Shown piece by piece: positions 53,397 to 64,000 of a stretch of DNA of 64,000 nt (position 1 is its first letter; every line of letters starts with the position of its first letter). Where the stretch lies: positions 27,532,173 through 27,596,172 of the forward strand of contig OZ037766.1 in the NCBI GenBank assembly GCA_964035545.1, read 5' to 3'. Origin of the DNA: Bugula neritina (taxonomy: Eukaryota; Bryozoa; Gymnolaemata; Cheilostomatida; Bugulidae). A model generated the notes under the pieces. That model had not been told where the DNA came from, searched no databases, and saw only the letters and a program-made list of their open reading frames with translations. The translations under genes and the position numbers were made by a program.

Positions 53397-56300
53397 ATGG
53401 CTACTCAACTACCCACCTCACCACTCGCTGGAGCTATCAATTCCTTCAACAAAGATGGCCTAAAGCCTACAGAGACAGCTGAGAAAAACCCTCTTCCATC
53501 TTCTGCTGGTTAGTAGTTTGTCTTTAGCTTACTTAATGAAATACTCTCACTTGCAACTGACTTACACTCTTTTCTACTTACATTTTATTGCATTTTGTTT
53601 TCAGTGCATTTATGTTGACTTGTCACATGGTATGTTTTTCATCAAGATAACACGCAACTTGATATTGCACCTACTGTAAACTAGCCTTTTCTAGTGGTAG
53701 CCTATATGTAAAAGATTTACAATGAGTAGCATGTCATAGCCATGCAAAACTGAAATGACGCCAATGGTTATAAAACAGCAAAAATATTTGGTGTAATATT
53801 CTTTCACTGCAGTGTACAGTTGTTACAGCTTATTGCAAGGCTGAAGTTGCATCCCTTTGATCTAATATGCAGTGATAGCTGTATAGCACAATAATAGTTC
53901 TATTATTACAAAGATGGGAAAAGGCCATTGTAAACTACACAGTGTACTATATATCATACCATATATCATACCATTGCTATGCTATGCTATATTGAGAATA
54001 TTAGTCACATGTTTACAAAGTCACAACTGGGCTTGTTGCCATGGCAGCTAGCCAGTTAGTGTATTTTTTAACTACGAGGAATGAATAAGTTGATATTTAC
54101 AGTTATCTCTAAAGGTTGAGTGTCATTATACCATAAATGTTAACTGCTTGCAGTGACTATAATGAACAAATAGGCCACTTAATCACCAGCATCTTTCAAC
54201 AGATAGCAATGGTTGTCAGTCCTAATGTAACAACAAGATAACAATAAGTCTTTTAACTACAAACATCTTATCCCAGTGTATGAAATCATCTGTCAAACAA
54301 AGGGCTGACTCACAATTAACATTTACCAGCACGATGCCAAAAGAGCAAATCTGTGATGATGATAATTGAACTTAATAACCTATAGTGGGATTGCAGCACT
54401 TTTGTTATTTCACTGGTCGTGAGAACCTGCTGATTTTCAAACTGATCAGCTAGGCTTGTAACGTCTACTAGTCTACTACGTGCTGCTGGTCACTAACCCA
54501 GATATGGGCTAGATATCAACTTATAGTGTTTACCAGAGTACCGTGAGTAATAGCTAATAGTACAGCAGCCACCATTTCATCATCCAGATGATTCCATATG
54601 CAGTCCTGGTAACCCATTACCACATTAGCAATGCAAATGTGCACGTATTGTATCTAACTGTTGTCATAGATACCAGTATAAACACATTATTAACACTGTG
54701 ATGTCAAATATAGTAAGAGCTGTAATAATCCACATTTGTGCAGAGTTGAATGACCCTCCATCAACTAACCACTGGCTACAAGTCAACTTCCAGGAAACAT
54801 GTGAATTCATACTTGAAAATAGCCCAAGATCTATCTAATCCCCATTCATCAGCCAGAAATTGTAGGACTGCACACTAAAATTTTAGCTCCACTGTAATAA
54901 ATATATGACTTTTTGGTAACAATGCAGTAATTAGTATTTTAGTAAAAAATTAAAAAAAGAATGACATAAAATTAGAAAATGCAGCCATGTTTAGCATATA
55001 GCTAGCTAGAAGTAGATCTTGTTGCTCATTCCATTGCTAGTATCCTGAGCTACTGTGTTAGGCTAAGTTTGAAGTATCTAATATAGGGTGGGTGTGCACA
55101 TGTCCCACATCTAGATAGGTTGGGGGGTTGAACTTGGCTGATTACTGAGAAAACAAATACAATTATTAAAATAACCACATCAGTTGAATTCTTGCAAACA
55201 GCTGCAGAGTCTAATGAACAAGGAAGTTCATTGTGTACACAATAATAGAGCCTGTTTCAACACAAGTCTACTATTCAGCTTCAACTTTGTTCTTTCAACT
55301 ACACTAAGCCTAGGGCCACACTGTGCGTATTTTCGCATGCGAAAATTGAAATCACAAGTAGCAAAGGTGTCCACTGTGCGCGTTGAGAAAACGTTCGCAC
55401 TTGTCGCTCTGCATTTTCAACGCAAGTGCGAATCGTCTCTGTCGTCGTCACCTAATTGGCTGGTAGCTATTAAGCGAGCCCAATTTCGTTATTTTATTGC
55501 TAAATTCCAGTAAATTGCGTTTTATTGAAAGCGAGTGCGATTTAAAAAAGAAAGCTTTATTTATCACGCGTCACTGACGCTACAGTGGACGCCTTTGCTA
55601 CTTGTGGTTTCAATTTTCGCATGCGAAAATACGCACCGTGTGGCCCTAGGCTAACACTCATCAGTTACGCAGCTGATGTGTAAACAATACGATAATAGTT
55701 CTGTGCAAATATTGACATCAATTTCAATCCGTTTAATCAGAGACTGAAAAGCATTTAAGATAAAACTTCAAGATACAAACTTAGTTAGAAGCTGTTATCT
55801 AAGAAATTTTGCTCCTGAAAATTAATATTCTGACTCTGGATTCATGATGTTTTTAATAATCAGATAAAAAATGCAACATGATTTATCAAATGAGTCATTA
55901 TGACCAACTGGTGGAAAAACAAGCCTTTGTTGAAACTGTTGCTAATAAAGTTAAGATGCTGTAGTTGAGTCATAAACTAGCACCAGGGTACAGTAGTTCG
56001 GCTCGTAGGGCATAGAAACCACCACTTATAAAACTATTGGTGATATAATCACTACATGTGAAAGGTTATGACCAATTTAGTGATTCATGCCAAGGGATTA
56101 GCAAGTCAAAACCCTGTGATTTCACTGTCAGTATTTGGACTGTGGTAACAGTGCGCATATCTACTTAACAACTGATGCAAGATGGAGCACATCTTTTTGA
56201 TGTAAACTTTTGTGTTGATGGACATTGAACTTTTGTTGAATAAAATTCTTCTAGTGTAATAATATTTTTACTGCGTAATGTTGATTATAATCAGTATGCA

Positions 56301-59300
56301 TTCAGCTCTATAATAATAGTTGGAATATGTATTATATTTTAGCCTAAAATACTCTTCAATTCTGTTTTATAATTGAAATAATCTAAGTATTATTTAACCT
56401 TATACAATGCACATATACACCCTCTTCATTTTCTATGCATGTCTTTATATTCAGTAAATCTCAAACTTTTTGCTGATCAAAAATAATGACTTTTGATGGT
56501 ATATACACCAAACTATGATGGTTGACTTATACAAGCTAAATGCCCCTCTCTCTATAGGAATTGACTAGTATTTAAGCCCATATTCTAGGAGTCTGCTGGC
56601 TCAGGTTTACTAAATTATTACTGTTGCCAGTTTTAGGCTAGTATACCAAATTACTATTTGCCAAAAACACTTGGAAATGCTGCACATGATGTGTTTTGGC
56701 TAACATTCCATTACATGTGCCAGTTTATGTGCAAGATAACCATCTCCATTAGCAGTGAATGCCATAACAACCACCACTAGTTTCTGTAGGTCAACACTCT
56801 TAATGTAACTACACCATAAAACTTGTTGAATTAAACAGGCCCATAATTTTCTCAGATTACCGACCTGCAGGTCTTCATACACTGATGGTTTACTTATCAG
56901 TTTGGAATTTATAACTCCAGCTCAAGATTCTAGTAAACTGAGTAGTAATTAGCATCTGCCATGTTAATTGTGGATTAAAAGTATATGTACACTTTTATGC
57001 AGTTACTAATTATATTCAACCGAAAATACTGGCATTCCTTTAACCAGTTGACACCACTATGACTCACTAGCTGACACCACTATGACTGACTAACTGACAC
57101 CACTATGACTGACTAGTTGACACCACTATGACTCACTAGCTGACACCACTATGACTGACTAGTTGACACCACTATGACTCACTAGCTGACACCACTATGA
57201 CTCACTAGTTGACACCACTGTGACTGACTAGTTGACACCGCTATGACTACCATTATGACGCAACAGCTGACACCACTATGACTCACTAGTTGACACCACT
57301 ATGACTGACTAGTTGACACTGTTTTACTGACTCGTAAGGAAGTAAATTAGATTGCACACAATATGATGATATTTTTATCGTCTAATGTCACTTTATTCAG
57401 ATGTGAAGCAGGAAAAGACCCACCAGAACATCCTGGCGGAGGTAGAAGGTGGTGCCAAGTTGAGACACACAGATACTAAGGAAAAGATTGTCCTTCCCAG
57501 TGCCGATGGTTAGTAACCTTAGAAACTTATGGTTAGCTGTTGTAGAGCGTGAGGTGCGTTTACTTCTGTCAAAATAACATGCATTGCTGCTGTATTGTTG
57601 TATTTGATATACATAACAGATGATTTGTGTCCTGTAAAGTCCACCTAATGTAAGTAATTCTGAAATATTTCCTCAAGATTTTTACTCAAATTGATTTCCA
57701 ACTATATATTTGTAATAATGCTTTTCTTGCATTGTATTTGATCAAAATCAACTTTGCAATGTATAGTGCACACAAAAACTTTAATATATTCCCCTCCCAA
57801 AGATAACTGGATTTCAACAAATAAAATTTCGAAGCTCTTTGTCGTTCCCTTGTGTTCTAATCCCTCCATCCATCCACCCAATACCGTATATGATTTTGAG
57901 TTAGTGCAGTAATACCCACTTGTGACAGTCATGTGATTGTTGGTGTCACACTCATGTGACTTGGTCTTGCCACACCCCTTTGTGACTCATCAACGAGTTT
58001 CTTTTGTGATTCAATAATTCCCTCTGATGAATCATCCAGACTCCTAGGTCACTCAATCCTGTCACTCAATGCTGTCACACAGCTCTGTGTCACTCAAGGT
58101 CATGTCATATTGACTGCTGCAATGTTGTTGCAGATGTGAAACAAGAAAAGAATCGCCAGAGCCTGCTGAGTGAAGTAGAAGGAGACCACAGCCTCAAGAA
58201 GGTCACTACTGATGAGAAAAACCCCCTCCCTGACAACGATGGTAATTGTCATGTCTTCCAATTATTTTCACGCAGCTGCAGTGACGAAAGATTGGTGCTG
58301 TAGTTCTATTAATATCTAGGAATTGTAGAAAGTATTGCCTAATTAAAACTTCTATATGGTTGTGTTGTCTTTAAGATATAGACTATAGAGTGTAGAGCAT
58401 GTAACATACTGTACTCACTGCATGTTTATAGTCCTTTTATGGTGATACACAAGTCAGCCTGTCTTTATGTGCTTCTTTTTAACATTAATCTGTGCATTAT
58501 TCATCAACACAGACGACTCCTAACCTAAATAACTTAACTTTGGAATATAGTCTTGTGGTAATATGTATGTGGCATGGCTGGTTGTTTACCTCTGTTTCTG
58601 TTATCTACATAATAATGGTGATGGAAAGTTTTATACTTACAATGTACTTACACTGATCTACATAGCAGTCACAATACTTATTTATACTCAGTTGTCTATT
58701 CTTCTGTAATCATAGCAGTATATTCTAAACTTACACTGACCTATATACGGAGCTCTGGCGTTATACTCACCCACACTTACCATTCAGTACTTACACTGAC
58801 CTATATTCAAAACTCTGGCATTATGCTCACCCACACTTACACTGACCTATATTCCTTGCTCTATGCTGACCTACAAACTATATTCTTTACCTACCAACTA
58901 CAATTTCAGCCGTCCAAGCAGAAAAGAAGCACCAACAGTTTACGTCCGGTATTGAAGGGTTCTCCAAGGAACAGTTAAATAAGGCACAAACAGCCGAGAA
59001 AAACCCTCTTCCGGGCTCCGATGGTAAAGGATAGCTTTATATTATATCTTCTCTTTAGATGAATGACTCCTAGTGTGTAGCAGACACGTGGAATCTTTTC
59101 CAAATTCCTGCAGATTTTTGGGAAAGCAACTTCTTAACAAAATTAATAAAATCCAAACTAGAAATGTAGCAGCTGTTGGATATTACTGGAATAAACACCA
59201 CTTTATGCTCATAGTTATCACTCTACCAGAGTGGTTAACATTCTACAGTTATTTATTCTACTGAAATATGTCCATTAAAGCAGTAAAAGCTAAAAGATGT

Positions 59301-60907
59301 CAGGTTCACTCACATGAGAGATGGATGTCAATAGGGGTAAAGTTGATAATATTAATTTGTGGTATAATATTACATGTAGCGTAATATATATATATATATA
59401 TATATTTTTTTTTTAAATTATAATATTATGTAGCATACAAAATAGTATGTGGGGTGTAAAGTTCAAAGTAGTGCTATACTTGGAATTCCAAAAAATTGTT
59501 GATAAGAAAAAATTTTGAACACAAAAACAGTCAGCAAATTTCAAAATCCGGATGGCTAGAAAAAATATGTTATGACTTGACCTACTCTTTCAACAGTTGC
59601 TATGCAGTTCAGCAGACGTGATTTACAACATGACATGTTTTCTCACCATTTTACAGTCTACAGGTTTAAGTTAAACAGTGTTGTAGCATGGCTTCTGTCA
59701 ATATATGCTTGCATGTTTGCTACTAACAAGGCTACGGTTAATAGACTTATGGGTTACGAGGTTAGGGAATGTATGCTGTACATATAGTGGCAGTAACTTG
59801 CATGGTCTTGGTGTTAGGCAAACCTATAGTCTTATGGTGGTTGAAGTTTTAACTTTAAATATTACACTGAAGCAGAACATATTACCAATAGTATTTTTCT
59901 GAAAAGAAAAACTTGAGCTAAACAGCTGAGAAATGTTACATTTATTTATTTTCTATCTGAATGTGACTTAACCTCATTGAATCTTACCCACCTAGCCCAC
60001 TACTCATTTTCATATAAGCATTATATGCCAAAAAGCCAGTGTCTTATATTGTAATGTATTGTAATGTAATACTGACTGACTTTATTACATTCCTTAGTAT
60101 ATTAACTGTAGTAGTATGTGATATACCTGTACAGTATTCAATGTATTGCCTTTCTCATTGTTACATGTTTTTCTGTAATAGTTGTGTAATAGAGTATCAA
60201 TTATCAAGCAATTGTATTGTATTTATGGAATTGTGTTCACAATGCTGTACTGCGTATCATCTGCTAATTTATATCAATTGATGTTGTTTGCTGTATATTT
60301 ATTATATTTTATTTAGCCATAGCAGCTGAAAAGAAAGAGGTTGAAATGAGAACTGGAATTGAGCAATATAACAAAGAAAATATGAAACACACAGACACTC
60401 AAGTGAAGCAGGTCTTGCCTGACAAAGATAGTGAGTATTGCAGTTTGTTGCTATAAATACCCATTCTTTAGAGTATGTTCACAAGTATGTGTTGTGGGAA
60501 TATATGTCTACAGTTACTGTGAACAGGAATATGCAACATAAGTCTGCGTATATAATTTCGTAAATATTATAGCAAATAAAGTTGATATGAAATGCATTTT
60601 GATTTTATTGTCGGCTAATAAAACTTTTCTGAGACGTAAATGGCTGCATTTAAGCTCAATATAAAATTGGATATAATTTAATTACTTTCTTTTTTGTAAA
60701 ATTCAATGCTTATGACAAGTTAGTAGACCGTTTTTTGTGTATGTAAAATTCACTATAAAAGTTGTTTACACACTACAGTTTCATACTGTCTTCACTTTGT
60801 CAACGAATAAGATATATTATTTAAATGATAAAAATAGCAACAATTACTATGTATGTAATTATATTGTAGCTATTGAGCAGGAGAGGAGAAACAGTTTGAC
60901 TGAGTAA
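53397..60907 (+). CDS. Multi-repeat beta-thymosin, five repeats (197 aa)
   Basis: Coding exons: 53397-53508, 57401-57508, 58134-58241, 58910-59023, 60317-60430 and 60870-60907. All introns are phase 1. Each of the first five exons ends after a beta-thymosin core: LKPTETAEKNPLP (22-34), LRHTDTKEKIVLP (58-70), LKKVTTDEKNPLP (94-106), LNKAQTAEKNPLP (132-144) and MKHTDTQVKQVLP (170-182). Each next exon begins with the linker helix (VKQEK, VKQEK, VQAEK, IAAEK, IEQER). Such modules bind monomeric actin in the cytoplasm, as in Drosophila Ciboulot and nematode tetrathymosin. The strict LK(K/H)TET core is weakened in repeats 3 and 4, so those may bind actin less well (inference). The protein is hydrophilic, with no signal peptide. 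Confidence 0.93.
55308..55651. mobile_element. PIF/Harbinger-like MITE, 344 bp, TAA target duplication
   Basis: Terminal inverted repeats of 70 bp (55308-55377 and 55582-55651), beginning GCCTAGGGCCACAC, match with three differences. Each contains the palindrome TTTTCGCATGCGAAAA. Direct TAA copies flank the element (55305-55307 and 55652-55654). A 3-bp T(A/T)A target duplication with long inverted ends and no transposase frame fits a non-autonomous PIF/Harbinger element. The interior is CpG-rich compared with the surrounding DNA. It sits in a beta-thymosin intron. Confidence 0.85.
57047..57320. repeat. 23-bp minisatellite, about twelve copies
   Basis: Units of the form GTTGACACCACTATGACTCA plus CTA, with GTTG/GCTG and CTCA/CTGA variants alternating. 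One unit near 57240 has an insertion. Lies just upstream of the second beta-thymosin coding exon. Confidence 0.95.
58730..58870. repeat. Imperfect repeat around CTTACACTGACCTATAT
   Basis: Three copies of CTTACACTGACCTATAT at 58730, 58790 and 58836. The first two are followed by CTCTGGC(G/A)TTAT and CTCACCCACACTTAC blocks. Immediately precedes the beta-thymosin exon at 58910. Confidence 0.75.
59382..59405. repeat. TA dinucleotide microsatellite
   Basis: An AATATATATA-type run of about twelve TA units followed by an oligo-T tract, in a beta-thymosin intron (59024-60316). Confidence 0.9.
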
Positions 60908-61152
60908 ACTGTCCATGTATACAGTATCTGCTACGTTATTGGTTATTGTTATGTAAGCAAGAACCCAATTGGCTTCCACTTGCTATAGCAGTTTATTTCA
61001 TTTGTTATTTTATTTACTACTTTACTTAGAAAACCAGTTATACACATTTGTGAGGCAGCAGCGATTGTATCGGTTAGTTACTAGCGCGTCTGATCTAGCT
61101 ATACTTATCTAGTTCTATTCAATACTCCAATTATATAATTATGTTCTATTGT

Positions 61153-61158
61153 AATAAA
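61153..61158 (+). terminator. AATAAA poly(A) signal for beta-thymosin
   Basis: The first AATAAA after the TAA at 60905-60907, giving a 3' UTR of about 260 nt. Confidence 0.6.
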
Positions 61159-61179
61159 AGGGTGGCTGTTTTTTATATT

Positions 61180-62320
61180 ATTTTTCATAATTCAACTAAA
61201 CCAAACGAATTCCAAAAAAATGCTATGTGATATGTAGTGACGTAATAATAGTCTTCCTGCCTCTACTAACCACTTTTGCCGACTAATCCAGATCTGAGCA
61301 GATGTCAGCCCAGCAAATAAATATCTAGGCACAGCCATTGGCCAATGAAATGTTTCAAAACCTCCCTAGCTTTGGCTTTTCAAATACTTCATGTATTTGA
61401 GTCTATTATTTCTTCTGACGCTGATCTGTACTAAAATGCTGCCTATATTTTTTGTTTCTGTAAACAAACCCATAGTGGGACTCTTGATTTTATTTTGCAT
61501 CATCTTGAAAATAAAATTGTCATTTTAAATGTCAAATGATGGATTTTTTATTTTTTTATTATATTGAATAGTTCTACCTTAAAGTGGGTTTGCATACTGA
61601 CTGCATCAGCAAGCCACTAGCATGGAGGTCTAAACAGCACTTATCTATCTGATGGGCAAACAACTGTGGGATAAGCATTGAAAGCCAACTTTTATTCAGT
61701 ATGCTGGAAAATATCAGATTTGTTTCTATAAATAGATTTCTAAATATCAATATGTGTACCCTCGCCTAACTGCACATGCACCACCATCAGATATAGTATG
61801 GCTAGCATACATTTTCTTCTAGCCGAATTATGGCCTGCCACTAGCAAATGTGGGATATGACTGCACAACTAGTCAATTAGTGGTTGGGGGCATACTTATG
61901 AATTCTATCATTGGGGCATGTCCTTTCATTCATAACTGATGTGTCTTGAAGTAGTTTTGCTAGTAGTCACGTACTTTACGACAATATGACTGCTCCTAGT
62001 TGACCACCAATGGAGCATTAGGAAAGCAACTGCTGAATCAAAGTAGTCTTCATAGGTCTAAGACACAGTCTATCTGGACACGGAAGTCGAAAGAAACGCT
62101 TCAGAATTCTTTCCTTCCCCAATGTCGCTTTTTAAGCAAATATTAAAATTAACTTCACAAGATATTTCGCGGCATTTTAACTCAAAGAAATAACATTTCA
62201 GTTCAGCAACACTACACCCAAAAATTATTTCTTCAGCAGATACTGTAATACTGTAAAATAAAATCATGCATCATAATATAAAAATTGTACGCTACTACTT
62301 TCTTTGACCAGGAATTACTT
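61180..62320. other. Convergent intergenic stretch
   Basis: Lies between the 3' ends of beta-thymosin (+) and the right-edge gene (-). The minus frame 62070-62267 has no splice or start support. No repeat with clear ends was seen. Confidence 0.5.
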
Positions 62321-62328
62321 AAATAACA

Positions 62329-62334
62329 TCATTT
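62329..62334 (-). terminator. AATAAA poly(A) signal candidate for the right-edge gene
   Basis: TTTATT on the plus strand, about 600 nt past the TGA at 62933. It would end a 3' UTR of moderate length. Confidence 0.4.
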
Positions 62335-62932
62335 ATTCAACATTTCACAATCACTCAACAAACAATGCCTGTTCATATAGAATACTTGTACTATCGAATA
62401 AACTCTCACAGTGGAAGACAACTCCAAATCCACTTAGCCTATGAAAAACTTGCAAAACTAACAACATTAGTGATTTTACATTAGAAAGACGGAAGTATTA
62501 CAATGACTAATAAATAAATTACTATTTAACTTAAAACTAAAAGAATTTAATAATTACAAAACATAAGACTGAAAAACCATAAGGCTATTTACAAACTACC
62601 ATCGTATATAAATAAAAAACCAATACGAAAAGAAACCATCCAATAATATAATGGTTTTCATATAAAAATCAATGTTTTCTAAAATGGCTGGTTACATACA
62701 GTGCGTTTTATAGTGGTAATATTCAGAGTGATGGAAGCTAACTATTTCTACAGATCAATACTATTCACTACTATTCCTTGCACACTGGTATCTGTGAACT
62801 CACAACCAACTAATATCTTGCTTCTTATAGTCCTATCAGCTGAGACTGTGTGATGCTAATACCCAGAGTTATATTGTATCCTAACGACATATTCTGAACC
62901 CTCAATGCTAATTATCTGTACGACTTGGGTGG

Positions 62933-63347
62933 TCATTTACACGGCTGAGTTCCATCGGGGGCAGATCCTACAATTAGGAAACGGTGTGTGAAAGTCCCGT
63001 AAGAAAGCTGTGACAACCCCATTTTAGATGTTTATATTTTCACTAACAATCAAACAGCAATTTGGTAACGTTAATTCATGACAAAATAAATTGGCTGCGC
63101 TATGTTACTCTATATAACAAACTTCACATGTACCAATAGAAATTTTACAAATTTACAAACAAAACTTCTTTTGCAATCTGATTTACTGTGAGATTTGATA
63201 TAAAAAAGTGAATGTAAATTAAGATACAGTCTGCGTGTTGTGTTTCTTAGAATATTACTTACGAGGAGAGGATAACTTCTGTTGAGAATTAGAGTCAGCA
63301 AAAAGGAGTTTAGCTTGTGTTACAGAGCTTCTACTACTAGCTGCCAG
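62933..63347 (-). CDS. Last two coding exons of an unrecognised gene (partial, runs off right edge)
   Basis: Exon 63347-63263 (85 nt, acceptor ctcttag, donor gtaagt) encodes a Ser/Gln-rich stretch with SVTQAKLLFADSNSQQ. It joins in phase 1 to exon 62967-62933 (35 nt, acceptor attgtag), which encodes SAPDGTQPCK and a TGA. Both junctions fit and the splice sites are good. The reading frame is entered in phase 0 from an upstream exon that is either beyond 63400 or outside the window. I do not recognise the protein. The visible C-terminus is polar and probably disordered, with no membrane segment. Confidence 0.6.
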
Positions 63348-63399
63348 CTAAGAGAACAAACCCAACACACACACATTAGTTGAGCAAATTTATGCACAC

Positions 63400-64000
63400 A
63401 AAGTTAGTTTGGATAAATGAGTCACATCACGAAAGTAGGTCACAGAACTAAAGGAAAATTTCACACACACTCGGAGCTGAAGAATAAATAGCAAACATAT
63501 GAAGGAAGTAACTATGTGCAGACGCTGAATATAAATATTACTGAGCAGCAAAATGTCATTTCAAAAGACTTCTCTTTGTTAAAAAAGAGCTGGAACACTA
63601 GATACTTATTTCAAGAAGTAACAAGACATGTGGTTTTAGTTTTACATTATAGTAAAATCAAATTAAATTAATAAAGAGTATCCAATAAATAGCCGATTTG
63701 AGTACTACAAGAGGTGTAGATGATGTAAGAAGGGCATTCAGTCAAAAGCCTCAAGCTATGTTGTTAGCATGACATAAGGCGAAAACCTCACAAGTTGTAA
63801 CACCTTTCATTTATTTATAATCATTGCTTTATATTCTGCAAGTTTTCCAGATTAGTCTCTATTGAACAATTTTCTACAAAAATTAACCATAAATATTTTA
63901 GCCATGACAATGCGAACCATAGTAGTTTGCCTCTGGTAATGTTAATGTCTATCTAGTAATTTAGCATTACACACAGTAGAAGAAGATAAAAGATAGTAAC
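63400..64000. other. Probable intron of the right-edge gene
   Basis: No exon with paired splice sites is evident on the minus strand here, so this is most likely intron. AT-rich, no repeats. Confidence 0.35.

Larger units (their letters stand above)
53509..57400 (+). other. 3.9-kb first coding-gene intron of beta-thymosin
   Basis: Holds the inverted-repeat element at 55308-55651 and the 23-bp minisatellite at 57047-57320. The open frame 55184-55513 runs into the element and is not a gene. The rest is unremarkable. Confidence 0.65.

Noticed and set aside
55184-55513. 109-codon plus-strand frame
   Set aside because: Runs from unique DNA into one end of the MITE; no domain and no splice support.
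1-64000. CRISPR arrays, operons, rRNA or functional tRNA genes
   Set aside because: None seen. The tandem repeats lack unique spacers and the genes have introns, as expected of animal DNA.

Overview
The window is eukaryotic, animal-like DNA: AT-rich, with short coding exons joined by GT..AG introns from about 0.1 to 6 kb, AATAAA-type poly(A) signals, minisatellites, tRNA-derived repeat heads and one small inverted-repeat transposon. The gene content (rolling-stone-like membrane proteins, a BRICHOS protein, MFSD1, a multi-repeat beta-thymosin) is metazoan. Base composition, gene density (about seven genes in 64 kb) and the absence of any vertebrate-specific gene suggest an invertebrate, possibly an early-branching one such as a sponge or cnidarian. 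I cannot fix the phylum. There are no prokaryotic features.

Layout. 1-0.9 kb: probable last exon of a + strand gene that starts outside the window. 5.8-14.1 kb (-): a three-exon gene for an unrecognised serine-rich protein with a CxxC-x12-CxxC cluster. 18.4-24.4 kb and 27.6-31.0 kb (-): two tandem rolling-stone-like genes with the same intron phases. Their first exons are almost identical in DNA although the rest has diverged. 33.7-41.8 kb (-): a type II membrane protein with a BRICHOS domain. 42.2-50.3 kb (+): MFSD1, a lysosomal MFS transporter, in 13 exons, divergent from the BRICHOS gene across about 0.4 kb. 52.4-61.2 kb (+): a five-repeat beta-thymosin with essentially one actin-binding repeat per exon. 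62.3-63.35 kb (-): the last two coding exons of a gene that continues past the right edge.

Most introns and intergenic stretches are AT-rich and unremarkable. They hold minisatellites (29, 12, 16, 30 and 23 bp units) and a 344-bp PIF/Harbinger-like MITE with a TAA target duplication. I see no pathway linking the genes. The only functional arrangements are the tandem rolling-stone pair and the head-to-head BRICHOS/MFSD1 pair. Exon structures were built by hand from splice signals, reading-frame continuity and family resemblance. No search was run.
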